A stretch of DNA of 64,000 bases from Cryptomeria japonica (taxonomy: Eukaryota > Streptophyta > Pinopsida > Cupressales > Cupressaceae). The notes below the pieces were generated by a model. The model was not told the origin of the DNA. It saw nothing but the letters and a program-made list of their open reading frames with translations, and did not search any database. The stretch spans positions 137,826,747-137,890,746 of the forward strand of contig NC_081412.1 in assembly GCF_030272615.1 (NCBI RefSeq), written 5' to 3'. The translations under genes were made by a program, and so were the position numbers. Shown here in pieces: positions 36,030-48,577 of this stretch. Position 1 is the first letter of the stretch. Each line of letters begins with the position of its first letter.

Positions 36030-37301
36030 TGATGAATAAGAGGAGGAATAAGTTATTCAATGGGAAACTATTACCGAGTTAGACAATGATGAGATCATGA
36101 TGTTTCGATTGTTTTGATATCCTACATATGTTGTTGATTATAAGGTTAATACTATACTATGCAACCGAGCAAAGAACCTAGTCGGTAAACCCTAAGGTTA
36201 TCGATATCGGTTAATGAAGGCAGAATGTCTATCGAGTAAAGTTTAGTATTTACCAAGTTGCAACCAAGTTATGATAGATCGCATTGGATGGATAAAAGCA
36301 TTATTTAATGAAGGACAATGATTAGCTGGAGATGTATAAATGATTGGTATGCCATGCATGAAGTTTGTTAAGGATCTATGGCAAAGGAAAATCGACAGGA
36401 AGATCTACAGCTCAGATTGAACCGCAATAACCTTGTGCAAGTTCCAAGAAAGGAATGCAAGTCCCTAGGCAAGGTAAAATATATTTAGATCGAAAGGATA
36501 CATTGAACCTGGTCAAGTTTGAAGATCTAATGGCTAAGATTGATCATGGGAAATGTGATCAAGGAGATTTAGCGGTTAGAAATTGTTTATAAATAAGAAA
36601 TTGTTGATAAACAATATATGCGAGCAAGTGTAAGCACATGGATGCTACATAGTGATTACCGAGCATAGAAGCTTGAAGACCTATTTGAATAACAGAGTAG
36701 ACAGCCCAACAGAGGGAAAAGATAAGTCCTATGACTAGATTGTTTTGAGCAAATAAGAATCTGCTTTAGCATTTTAGATGTGAAGTTGTAGATATATTTT
36801 TATTACTGTTATTTTGTAAGTGACAGGAAATCTCTTAACCGGGTGGACTTAACAGTCTTATTTGTAAACCCTCTAGCAAGGTAACATTCTAAATGAGTGT
36901 TTGAAATCCTTTGACAAGGTCACTTCTAACAAAGTGAAGATCCTAACAGATCTGAGGGAAATCCCTTAACCGGGTCACATCTAGCAATGTGTTTGTAATC
37001 TTTAACAGGATTTGCTTTTAACCGAGCATACTCTAGAAGAGTATATTACTTAGTGGGTCCGAAATCCCACAGTGGTTTTTCCCTATTTGGGTTTCCATGT
37101 TAAATCTAGTGTTATGAGTGTTATGATGATTATGTGTTTATGAGTTAGCATGTTTAGTAGTTTTTGGTTATATTGCTGAAGTAAATTACTGAGGTTGAAT
37201 CTGTTGATTTTATGGAAGATTAAGTTTGTATGATTCACCCCCCCACTCTCATCTTGTTAGCTATTGGCATATATACTTTACTTTTAGTATCAGAACTTAC
37301 A
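36030..37301 (+). repeat. 5' LTR of element F, lacking its first 226 bases
   Basis: Aligns to 42278-43571. Ends CTTACA, followed by the primer site. Confidence 0.92.
36588..36595 (+). promoter_or_regulatory. TATA box in the 5' LTR of F
   Basis: TATAAATA; no experimental support, position reasonable for an LTR promoter. Confidence 0.4.
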
Positions 37302-37303
37302 AT

Positions 37304-37315
37304 TAGTATCAGAGC
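37304..37315 (+). other. Primer binding site of element F
   Basis: TAGTATCAGAGC, one mismatch from the initiator-Met primer site, two bases from the LTR. Confidence 0.88.
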
Positions 37316-37366
37316 TTTGGACTCCAGAAGAAAAATTTTAAAGGTACTTGAGGCAAAGATCTGAAG

Positions 37367-40300
37367 ATGTATAAAAGGGATGCATCGAAGCTAAACAAGT
37401 CAAGTTTCTCTACATGGCAGAAAAGGATGAAGCTGCATTTATCAGGAATTGGAGAATATGCAACATATTATCTGGAGAATGATTACATTGCATCGAGCAC
37501 CAATCCAATGACCTTGGAAGAGATAAAGGAAAAGCAAGAACACATTCAAGCTATGATTGAAATAACATCAACATTGATCGACTCAGAGTTTAATGATCTA
37601 GAAGGTTGTAATGATGCAAAAGCAATGTGGACTAAGCTCATATCAGTGTATGGTGGTGATGAACATGTTCAAAGAGAAAAAGTAGATAGTCTAAGAGGAC
37701 AACTTGAATCCATGAGAATCAATGAAGGTGAGAACATAACCCAATACAGTACAAGACTAAAGGAGATTGTCAATCAAATTAAAGGAGCAGGAGGAACTAT
37801 TGAAGAAAAGGATATAACAAGTAAGTTGTTGAGAACCCTTCTACCTACTTATGCTATTTGAGTCTCTGCAATCAATGACTTGAGGTCTATACCTAACATG
37901 CCAGTTTCTTTGGATGCTTCTATTGGTAAGCTACATGCATTTGAGTTAAGTAATTTTGATAACAGTGGGTCTTTGATAAATAAAGTAGAATCTGCATTCA
38001 GTTCTTTTCATATTGGTGAATCTGATGATTACAATGATAGAATGAGTAAGTATTCTGAAGGGAATCACAGTGGAGCAAGTGAAATATTTCATAAGAACAT
38101 GGAAGAAGTACACAAACTGTATGAGGAAATAAAGAAGCAAGAAGAGTTTGAAGCATTATTAGCCAGAAGGTTACCGAGAGGCAAAGGTAAGTATAAAGGA
38201 AAGCTACCTTTAAAATGTTTCAATTGTGATAAAATAGGACATATGGCTTCTAACTGCTCTGATAAGGAATCTAGTGAAAAGAGAGAATACCAAGATATCC
38301 GACAAAAGGACAACCAATACAGAGGACATCGAGACTTCAGAAGGAGAGATAGAAAGACATGTCTAGTAGCTGATGAGGAATCCAATGATGATAAATCTGA
38401 TGAAACTGATATTGAGGAATTTGTTTATGTGGCTATTAAAGATGGATCTGATGAAGAAAGGTATGAAGAAAAATCCCTAATATCTCACATAAATAATAAT
38501 GATTCTTGGATCATAGACAGTGGATGCTCACATCACATGACAGGTGATAAACACAAGTTTGTTAAATTAGAAGACTATGATGGAGGCTATGTAAGATTTG
38601 GTAATGATGCACCATGTCCGGTGAAAGGTAAAGGATCTATAACACTTCTTGACAATGCTAAATGAGATGATGTATACTAGGTTGAATGTTTGAAATACGA
38701 TTTGTTGAGTGTAGCATAGCTAAACAATACAGGATACCGAATAGAATTTTAGAAAGGAATTGTCAAAGTTCATGACAAGCATGGAAAGTTAGCTGCTACT
38801 AGGACACAAACAAAAGGTAATACATTTAATCTTGACTCATCTCAGAACAAGTGTCTTTATGCTAAGATAGATGATACCTGGTTATGGCATAAAAGGTTTT
38901 GTCATGTAAATTTTGATAATCTGATCAAAATAAGTAAGAAGCACCAAGTAAAAGGTCTACCGAGTCTGGAAAAACCTGAGAATGCTATGTGCCGAGGATG
39001 ATAGATGGGTAAGATGACAAGATCAAGCTTTACAAGTAAGTCCTACACTTCTAAAGGAATTTTAAATCTAGTACACACTGATCTTTGTGGTCCCATGAAA
39101 GTTCAAAGTTATTATGGTGATAAGTATTTCATATTATTTGTAGATGATTACTCAAGGATGATGTCAGTCATGTTTTTAAAAGAAAAATCAGAAGCTTTTC
39201 AAATGTTTAAATGGTACAAGGCAAGAGTTGAAAATGAAATAGGAAGACAACTGAAATGTCTTAGATCTGATAGAGGAGGAGAATTCACTTCTAATGAATT
39301 TAACTTATTCTACAATGATCATGGTATAAAAAGGCAAGTATCTGCACCGAGAACACCTCAACAAAATGGGATAGCCGAGAGAAGAAATGGATTAATTTTA
39401 GATTGTGCTAGAACCCTGATGATAGAAAAGAGGGTACCTCAAACATTTTGGAGAGAAGCTATTAGCACTGCAGTTTACACCCTGAACCAAGTTCAACTGA
39501 AGAAAGGAACTATGAAGACACCATATGAGATCTGGTATGACAAGAAACCTAATGTAAGTTATTTTAAAATCTTTGGAAGTAGATGCTATGTTCACAAAGA
39601 TGACAAAAATGGAAAGTTTGATCAGAAAAGTGAAGAAGGAACATTTCTTGGTTATTCTTCTAGAAGTAAAGCATTTAAATGTCCGATCAAATCATATAAC
39701 AAAATAGTGGAAAGTGCAAATGTGAAAATTGATGAATTTGCAGAAAGCAATGATGAAGGAAATTCCAAAGAACCAAAAGATTATGAAGAATTTGTTTATG
39801 TTCAACCGAGAAGCCCTACTGAGAAAACTGCTGAAGAAAATGAAGATAATGTCCAGTTACCAAGTGATGAAGAATATCATACAGAGCCTACCGAGCCTAT
39901 ATTAGCCAAATATGTCAGAAGACATCATGCATCAAGTCAGATTATAGGAGATAAGGATGATCCAGTGATGACAAGGAACAAATTGAGACATAAAACATGT
40001 CTGATATTTGAATTTGAACCGAGAATAGTGAAAGAGGTATTTAACAGTGAAGATTGGATAAATGCTATGACAGAAGAGATTGATCAAATCAAGAAGAATG
40101 ACACATGGACACTGATCCCAAGACCAAAGGACAAAAATGTAATCGGTACAAAGTGGATTTTCAGAAACAAGCTAAATGAAAAAGGTGAGGTCATTCACAA
40201 CAAAGCAAGACTAGTTTGCAAAGGTTATGCTCAAGAAGAAGGAATAGATTATGGTGAGACCTTTGCACCTGTGGCTAGACTTGAGGGAGTAAGAACATTG

Positions 40301-41584
40301 TTGGCATATGTTGATTTCAAAAATTTCAAGGTATATCAAATGGATGTTAAATCTGCATTTTTGAATGGTATACTAGAAGAAGAAGTTTATATTGAACAAC
40401 CTAAAGGATTTGTTGAAGACAGGAGTAAAGATCAGGTATGTAAACTAAACAAAGCTTTATATGGTCTGAAACAAGCACCTAGAGCATGGTATGAGAGACT
40501 GCACTCTTACTTAATCAAGATTGGTTTTATAAGGACAAGTGAAAACAAAAATATGTACATGAAGAATGATGAGGACAATAGAATATTGATCTCAGCCATA
40601 TTTGTTGATGATATTATATTTTGTGGAAATGACTCTCTATACAAGAATTTTGGAAATGAAATGTGCAAAGAATTTGAGATGTCACTAATCGGTGAGATAA
40701 AATATTTTATAGGTTTACAGATACTGCAAATGAAAGATGAGATTTTCATTACTCAATCCAAGTACATAAAGGAAATCTTGAAGAAATTTGGAATGGAGGA
40801 TTCTAAACCAGTAAGTACTCCTATGACCACTAACTGTAAACTATCAAAGAATGATGAATCTGCATCTGTTAATGAGACACTTTACCGATCTATGATTGGA
40901 AAGTTGCAATATGTTGTGCATAGTAGACCGGATATAGCACATGCAGTAGGTATTGTTGGAAGATTCTCTGCAGATCCCAAAGAAACACATATGACAAGAA
41001 TCAAGAGAATTTTCAAATACCTGAGAGGCACTGAAGATTATGGCTTAGTATATGAAAAGAGAAATGATTTTGATTTAAAAGTTTATATTGATGCTGATTG
41101 GGCAGGCAACATAGATGATAGGAAAAGAACAAGTGGTGGAGCTTTCTTTTTAGGAGAAAGACTAGTAAGTTGGCTTAGCAAGAAACAAGGATGTATCTCA
41201 TAGTCAACAACAAAAGCTGAATATGTTGCTACCATATTTAATTGTACCAATATAGCATGGATCAAACAACTATTGGAAGGTATAAATGAGAAAGTTACCG
41301 AGCCAGTAACTATATTCTGTGATAATACTAGTGCCATTAGCATTTCAAAGAATCCAGTAATGCACTCTAAGACAAAGCATATATCTATAAAGTATCATTA
41401 TCTCAGAGAAGAAGTTCAAGAGAAGAAAGTTGTGCTGGAATATATCAGTTAGAAGGAGCAATTGGTAGACATCTTCACAAAGCCATTGCCAAGGGACACT
41501 TTTGAGTATCTCAGAAGCAAGTTAGGGGTCCTACCCCTATCTTCTACTCATTGTCCGAGTTCGGTGAAAGCATCAATTCGATGA
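37367..41584 (+). pseudogene. Ty1/copia gag-pol polyprotein of element F, nine stops and no frameshift
   Basis: A single frame of 1406 codons from ATG at 37367 to TGA at 41582-41584. Gag (37367-38200) has an intact CCHC knuckle (about 38214-38260). The protease has an intact DSG (about 38515-38525). Integrase core (about 39060-39420), RT with FVDD (about 40600-40615) and RNase H (about 41090-41510) follow. Premature stops start at 37859, 38663, 38678, 38717, 38750, 38999, 39002, 41201 and 41450 (three TGA, six TAG). The stretch 39005-41200 is open for 732 codons. By comparison with related copies several stops replace Gln, Arg or Trp codons. Confidence 0.96.
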
Positions 41585-41771
41585 ATCTATAGAATATTAT
41601 GTGTGGATTGATGCTGATTTACACACTTTAGAAGGTTTTCTAAAGTTGTGCAGGAAATAGTGAATAGAGACAAGTTACTCTGACCGAGACTAAGATGATA
41701 CATAGCAAGGCAAATCACTTCACAAAGGAAGAAATCATGATTTAGTTCTTTTACTTTTTGGCATTGTTGTC

Positions 41772-41784
41772 AAAGGGGGAGAAG
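41772..41784 (+). other. Second polypurine-like tract of element F
   Basis: AAAGGGGGAGAAG after GCATTGTTGTC, about 270 bases before the LTR-adjacent tract. Confidence 0.6.
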
Positions 41785-42039
41785 ACTAAATGGTTGATTG
41801 AATGGTAAAGCCCTGAATGATGAAAATAACAGAAGACTAATGACAGGGGGAGAAGATTGCAAAATGGAGAAGACTAAATGCAAGACAACAACTCAGAAGC
41901 CTAATGAAAAAGGGAGAAGACTTCAGAAGATTTTAACAACTCAAGGATAACAAGAGAAGTCTAACAACAATCTGAATCCAAATCAATTTGAATATCTTGT
42001 TGGTATTATCATTTAATTGTTGGTTTTGCCATCAATGCC

Positions 42040-42051
42040 AAAGGGGGAGAT
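42040..42051 (+). other. Polypurine tract of element F
   Basis: AAAGGGGGAGAT directly before TGTTGG. This fixes the true LTR start at 42052 and shows the left LTR is truncated. Confidence 0.87.
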
Positions 42052-43571
42052 TGTTGGAATTTCAGTAGAAAGAAAGATTGTTAGCATTTCATTGAGGATA
42101 TTGAGAAGGTTGTTGAAGATTATTGATATAACTAAAGAAGGATGATAACTATCTTTATAACATTATTTTGTCATTGATGTCAAGAAATTGATTATTTGAT
42201 TCAATATGATGTTGCCATATCTTGAGAAGATTGATTTGAAGAGAATTAAGATGTAGGTAAAAGACACAGAAAGAATGTGATGAATAAGAGGAGGAATAAG
42301 TTATTCAATGGGAAACTATTACCGAGCTAGACAATGATGAGATCATGATGTTTAGATTGTTTTGATATCCTACATATGTTGTTGATTATAAGGTTAATAC
42401 TATACTATGCAACCGAGCAAAGAACCTAGTCAGTAAACCCTAAGGAAACTAGTCGGTAAACCCTAAGGTTATCGATATCAGTTAATGAAGGTGGAATGTC
42501 TACCGAGTAAAGTTTAGTATTTACCGAGTTATAACCAAGTTATGACAGATTGCATTGGATGGATAAAACCATTATTTAATGAAGGACAATGATTAGTTGA
42601 AGATGTATAAATGATTGGTATGCCGTGCATGAAGTTTGTTAAGGATCTATGGCAAAGGAAAATCGACAGGAAGATCTACAGCTCAGATTGAACCGCAATA
42701 ACCTTGTGCAAGTTCCAAGAAAGGAATGCAAGTCCCTAGGCAAGGTAAAACATTTTCAGATCGAAAGGATACATTGAACCTAGTCAAGTTTGAAGATCTG
42801 ATGGCTAAGATTGATCATGGGAAATGTGATCAAGGAGATTTAGCGGTTAGCAATTGTTTATAAATAAGAAATTGTTGATAAACAATATATGTGGGCAAGT
42901 GTAAGCATAGGGATGCTACATAGTGATTACTGAGCACAGAAGCTTGAAGACCTGTTTGAATAACAGAGTAGAGAGCCCAACAGAGGGACAAGATAAGTCC
43001 TATGACTAGATTGTTTTGAGAAAATAAGAATTTGCTTTAGCATTTTAGATGTGAAGTTGTAGATATATTTTTATTACTGTTATTTTGTAAGTGACAGGAA
43101 ATCTCTTAACCAAGTGGCTTTAACAGTCTTATTTGTAAACCCTCTAGCAAGGTAACATTCTAAATGAGTGTTTGAAATCCTTTGACAAGGTACTTCTAAC
43201 AAAGTAAAGATCCTAACAGATCTGAGGGAGATCCCTTAACCGGGTCACATCTAGCAATGTGTTTATAATCTTTAACAGGATTTGCTTTTAACCGAGCATA
43301 CACTAGAAGAGTATATTTCTTAGTGGGTCTGAAATCCCACAGTGGTTTTTTCCTATTTGGGTTTCCACATTAAATCTGGTGTTATGAGTGTTATGATGAT
43401 TATGTGTTTATGAGTTAGCATGTTTAGTAGTTTTTGGTTATATTGCTGAAGTAAATTACCAAGGTTGAATTTGTTGATTTTATGGAAGATTAAGTTTGTA
43501 TGATTCACCCCCCCCCTCTCATCTTGTTAGCTATTGGCATCTGTACTTTACTTTTAGTATCAGAACTTACA
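42052..43571 (+). repeat. 3' LTR of element F
   Basis: 1520 bases. It has a 23-base tandem duplication (42426-42448 and the next 23 bases) that the left LTR lacks. Confidence 0.92.
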
Positions 43572-45404
43572 CATAGGACTACTAACCGGTTTTGAGTTTT
43601 CCATACCAAATTTCTTCAATAATACCCTTAGATATTTAGTTTGATAGATAAAGATGCCTTTGTTAGTTTGATAAATCTGCAAACCTAGAAAAAATCTTAT
43701 TTCACTAGTCATAGACATTTCAAATTCATTCTTCATATTGTCAGAGAATTCCATGCATAATTTTTATTCACCTCCAAAAATGATATCATCAACAAATAAT
43801 TCAATAACCAGAATATCATCATTAGTGATCTTATAATATAGGTTACTATCAGCATTACCTTTTTTAAAATTAAGCTTCAAAAGATACTTATCCAACCTTG
43901 CATACCAAGCTCTAGGAGCCTGTTTTAATCCATATAGGGCTTTCTTCAATTTGCAAACCATATTTTTATCATCTGTCAATGAAAATCCATCAAGTTTCTC
44001 AATAAAGACTTCTTCTTCAAGTTCTCCATTCATAAATGCACACTTAACATCCATTTGATAGACCTTGTAGTTCTTATAGGCTGCATAGGCAAGACATAGT
44101 CTAACATCTTCAATTCTAGCTACCAATGCAAAAGTTTCACCATAATCAATTCCTTCCTTATGAGAATATCCATTGTAGACCAATCTATCCTTTTTTCTTA
44201 TAACTTGTCCATTCTCATTCAGTTTGTTTCTAAAAGCCCATTTAGTTCCAATAACATTTTTTTTTCAAGCCAGGGAACCAAAGTCCAAGTATTATTCTTT
44301 TCTATTTGATCTAATTCTTCTTCCATAACTTTCATCCAACATTCATCTTTAAAAGCTTCAATTATTGATGTTAGTTCAATCTGAGAAATAAGACACACCT
44401 CTTCATTTTCCAACATTCTTCTTGTCACAACCCTCTTGTTTTTGTCTCCAATGATCTAATTTTCAGAACGATTTAATCTTACGTATCTTGGTGTTTTATG
44501 ATTTCAGGTTCTCTATGTTGCTCTTCAGTTACAATTGAATTTTTTGATGAGCCAATGTAATTGGTTCGATATTTTTTTTTGGTGTAGGCATTACCAGATC
44601 AGTTATGATCATTTCCACTGTCGGTTCTCTGTCATAAGATTTAGCTTGGTCTTTATGCTGCTCATCCACCTTCACATTAGTGCTCTCCATGATTCTCTAC
44701 AGTCTTTTACTATAACATCTATATGCTTTGCTTTTAGTTGAATAACCAAGAAATATTCCTTCATTACATCTAGGATCAAACTTTCCAATTGAATCATCTC
44801 TTTTAATATAACACTTACTTCAAAAAATTATGAAATACTGAAGAGTAGGGGAATGACCAAACCATAATTCAAAAGGTGTCTTACTGGTACCTCCTTTGAT
44901 ATGAACTATGTTGAATGTATAAACTGATGTACTTACTTCTTCTCTCCAGTAGATATGAGGCAAATTATCTTCCATCATCATGCTTTTGGCTGCATCCAAG
45001 ATGGTCCTATTCTTTCTTTCCACAATAACATTTTGCTAAGGTGTTCGGGGTGCAAATAACTATCTCCTAATGCCATTTTTATCACAATGGCTGTTGAACT
45101 CACCGGATGTGAATTCACCACCTTGATATGATCTTAGAAACTTGATTTTCATCCCTATCTCTGTCTCAACCATAGCTTTAAAGATCTTGAATTTCTCAAA
45201 GGCTTCAAATTTCTCCCTTAGAAAAGTAACCCACATCATTCTAGAATAGTCATCAATGATTAACATGAAATATCTATCTCCTTGAAAGATTCTTGTACTA
45301 GTAGGACCACATAGGTCAGTATGAATCAAATCAAGAATATCATTAGATTTGTCAGGTATGCTCTTAAAAGAAGTTCTGACTTGCTTACCCATTTGACATT
45401 CCTT
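43572..45404 (-). pseudogene. Copia RT and integrase segment of element D
   Basis: Minus-strand middle part of D's polyprotein. RT is at about 43572-44350 with FVDD (near 43780-43800) and a copia Q-M-D-V-K-C-A-F box (near 44030-44060). The inter-domain linker follows, then the C-terminal and core parts of integrase (about 44800-45404) with H-T-D-L-C-G-P near 45300-45320. Frames change more than once between 44183 and 45023. A TAG at 45036-45038 replaces the first Gln of the P-Q-Q-N box. The 291 bases at its right end (45114-45404) occur again at 46585-46875. Confidence 0.9.
45114..45404 (-). repeat. Duplicated D integrase segment, copy 1
   Basis: 291 bases, same length as 46585-46875 with about three differences. 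It flanks the solo LTR G on the left. Confidence 0.93.
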
Positions 45405-45405
45405 T

Positions 45406-46584
45406 TGATGAATACTAAGAGGGGGGGGGTGAATTAGTATGCCAAAAATCTTTGCAGTAAAACACTTACACAATCTAAAGATAAACCGGTAAAGCAGTCT
45501 GACAGTCAAACCGGTTACCACACATACAAACCAAAATGCAAATAAAACATTCACCCACAAAAGAAATAAAACCATAACACAAGATATTTGACATGGAAAC
45601 CCAACTAGGAAAAACCATGGCAAGATGGAACTCACAAGTCACTATTTGCAGAATAGAAACCAGACCGGTTAAGGTCAGACCGGTTAAAGTCTTACAATGT
45701 TCTTCACCAGAATAGATCCTGTTAGGAATCTCAATCTCTGTTAGGAGATAAGTCCGTTTAAATACTACCTTGTTAGAGGATTTTAGATTCACATGTGTGA
45801 ACCACCTTGTTAGAGGATTTTACAAAGGCTTTGAGGCCTACCCAGTTAGGGGCTACTGACTTGTTAAAGATGTGAGTAATCAACAAGTGTTTGATCTATC
45901 TAATAGCACAAACTACTTGGTTAGATCCAGTATTGCTCACAGCTAATGCATTCCAACATTACTTTAGTCTTCTCTATCTCTCTCTCTCAGTTACAACTCA
46001 ATCTTCTCAGATAAGATCGCTCTTCCAACAACTCATCATCCACCTTAAACCCTAGCTCAACATTAACCCTTTTCGCAACAACCTAAAACCCTAGACATGA
46101 TGTCCTTTTAAAGGAATCTGATTTCATCTCGGTCCAATAGGATTTCTTTACAATTTCCTAGGTTCAATGAACCTAGACATACTTAGTAACATGAAACAGG
46201 AATCACCGTTAATGTGTCGGCACCATCAAATAATCGGTGGATTGGTAACTCATCACAAAATGCCAGTTGGTAACTCATCACAGAGTATTACCGGTTCATA
46301 CAAAATACCGGTTGCCGGTTTGACAAAAATGAAGACTGGTAAGAATGTGTTGTGCCACTTTGCTCCCTCATACCGCTTGTGATCTGCGAACCGCTTGGGG
46401 TCGACATGCTGCTTCAGACCGGGAAACACATTCTGGAAAATCACTACTAATCTAAAGACTAGAATACAACATACCAGTTGGAACAAATACTGGTTGAGCA
46501 TGAGCTCATACATATAAAGGGGATCTCAATACAAGTGTGCGTCCATCAATGACAATCACAACATAAACATCAAAAATGCCAACA
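45406..46584 (-). mobile_element. Solo LTR G inside D
   Basis: 1179 bases bounded by TGATGAATAC and CCAACA. A G-rich tract with TGAATTA is near the left end and the GGAAACC..GGAAAAACC module at 45590-45625. No internal region, primer site or second LTR. Its orientation, from the G-rich tract, is minus. The sequence differs from the other LTRs except in these shared modules. No 5-base duplication; instead it lies between two 291-base copies of D. Confidence 0.85.
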
Positions 46585-46875
46585 TTCACCACCTTGATAT
46601 GATCTCAGAAACTTGATTTTCATCCCTATCTCTGTCTCAACCATAACTTTAAAGATCTTGAATTTCTCAAAGGCTTCAAATTTCTCCCTTAGAAAAGTAA
46701 CCCACATCATTCTAGAATAGTCATCAATGATTAACATGAAATATCTATCTCCTTGAAAGATTCTTGTACTAGTAGGACCACATAGGTCAGTATGAATCAA
46801 ATCAAGAATATCATTAGATTTGTCAGGTATGCTCTTAAAAGAAGTTCTAACTTGCTTACCCATTTGACATTCCTT
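46585..46875 (-). repeat. Duplicated D integrase segment, copy 2
   Basis: Second copy of 45114-45404. This one continues without a break into the rest of D's integrase and gag. Confidence 0.93.
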
Positions 46876-48519
46876 ATATACAAGATTATGAGGCTTCACA
46901 ATCTTAGGTAAATCTCTAGCTACCTTAGTTGAACTGATCTTTACAATGCAATCAAAATTTACATGACACAACCTCTTGTGCCATAAACAACTTTCATCAA
47001 TATGTGCAATCAAACATGTCTTTTCACTGGAGTTCAAGTGAAAGATGTTACCTTTTGTTTGTGTATCGGTTGCAATCTCCAATCCTGATTTGTTAATGAT
47101 TTTTCAGTTTCCATCCTTGAATTGTAATTGAAAATATCTATTGACCAACCATCCTACACTCAGAATATTGTGTTTTAAACCTTCAACATAATAAACATTG
47201 TCAGTGTTATGCTTATCATCCAACTAAATGATTCCTCTTCCTTTGATCATGCATGCTTTGTCATTACCAAATCTGACTTGACCACCATCAAATTCTTGTA
47301 GGGATAGAAACTATCTTTTGTCTCCTATCATATGATGAGAACATCCACTATCTATTACCCATTCATCTTTGTCTTCAACTTTTGTTGCAAGGGCCTTTTC
47401 TTCATTTTTGATAACTGGTTCCAGATCATCTTTCTTTATAGCATAGAATACCCAATCTCTTCCATTGCCAGATCCACTTGCTGAACCTCCTGCTAGTTTA
47501 TCCTCTGAGTCATTAGTTACTCCTTATTCATCAACATAATAGCTTGATTTGTCTTTGTTTCTCCTGTACTTATGCTTGATCTGATAGTTAGGGTTAGGCT
47601 TAAAAGATCTTCTTGCTCTTTCCTCCAATTTTTAATTTCTTTCAGGACATCTAGATGCAAAATGACCTATCTTATTACATGCAAAACATTTGAAAGGATA
47701 TTTTCCTTCATACTTACTTCCTGTTAGACCTTTAGGCATTCTTCTAGAAAATAGGGCTTCAAGTTTCTCAAGCTCTTCATCTTCTTTTCTTATCTCCTCT
47801 AGTTCCTTTGCATATAAAAATTTCCAATCTTTCTTTCTGATTGATGATGTAGATGCCTTGAATGCACTATCAGTCTTTGCAGTTCTGTAAGGACCAAATT
47901 CTTCAAGCTCGAAAGCAGATATCTTCCCAACAAGAGTGTCCCTATTGACAAAAGTATTAGGCATGGTTCTTAGCTCATTAATTGCAATTACCTTCATCTT
48001 ATATGCCGGTGGCAAAACCCTTAATACTTTTGAAACAATTTCTTCCTCGGTCAAAGATCCACCACAACACTGAATTCCCAATACAATTTCATTTACCCTT
48101 TTCATGAATGCAAAAATTCTTTCATCTTCCTCCATCTTCAAGCTTTCATATCTTACTCGGTAACATTCAAGTTTTGCAATCTTAACAATGGAGTCACCTT
48201 CATTCAAAACCTCCAACTTGTCCCATATAGCTTTAGCTGATGATTTATCTGATAACCCCATGATCTGCTAGTCTAATAAGGCACTTAAGAGGGCTTCTCT
48301 AGCTCTGTAGTCATTTTCAATATTCTTATCTAAGTCTGCCAATATAGGATTGCCAGATGCTGGATCATAAGGAGTGTAACCTTTCTTAGTAATTTCATGA
48401 ATTTCCTTCCCAATGCATCTTAAATGAGTCTCCATCCGAACTTTTCATAGTCCATAATTTGTTCCATCAAGCCTAGGGGTATCCCTCTGAAAAATAACAA
48501 ATGAACTATTAGCTTCCAT
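46876..48519 (-). pseudogene. Gag, protease and integrase N-terminal part of element D
   Basis: Starts at ATG 48519. UBN2-type gag covers about 47900-48450, with a stop just before the M-G-L-S-D segment near 48262. The CCHC zinc knuckle (about 47650-47690) and the protease DSG (about 47345-47360) are intact. The GAG-pre-integrase domain with W-H-K-R-L-C-H is near 46970-46990. Several stops, including one in the protease/linker region around 47100-47110 and others near 47225, 47310 and 47525. Confidence 0.9.
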
Positions 48520-48563
48520 AGGATCTTCCTCAAGCGGTTAAGCTTATGCAAAAAGAGGACCAG

Positions 48564-48575
48564 GCTCTGATACCA
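48564..48575 (-). other. Primer binding site of element D
   Basis: Minus strand TGGTATCAGAGC, two bases from the 5' LTR. Confidence 0.93.
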
Positions 48576-48577
48576 AT

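Larger units (their letters stand above)
36030..43571 (+). mobile_element. Element F: Ty1/copia element inserted in D, 5' LTR truncated
   Basis: Opposite in orientation to D. The right LTR (42052-43571, 1520 bases) starts right after a polypurine tract. The left LTR (36030-37301) matches only from base 227 onward, so the first 226 bases are missing. No target duplication is found: left flank AGTTG, right flank CATAG. About 98% identity over the first 165 shared LTR bases, making it the youngest-looking copy here. Confidence 0.93.

Noticed and set aside
39005-41203. The 732-codon frame in F as an active gene
   Set aside because: It begins inside integrase after two stops and lacks the first RNase H boundary; the full frame has nine stops, so it is part of a dead polyprotein.
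45475-45792. Frames within solo LTR G
   Set aside because: LTR sequence with shared non-coding modules; no protein similarity.
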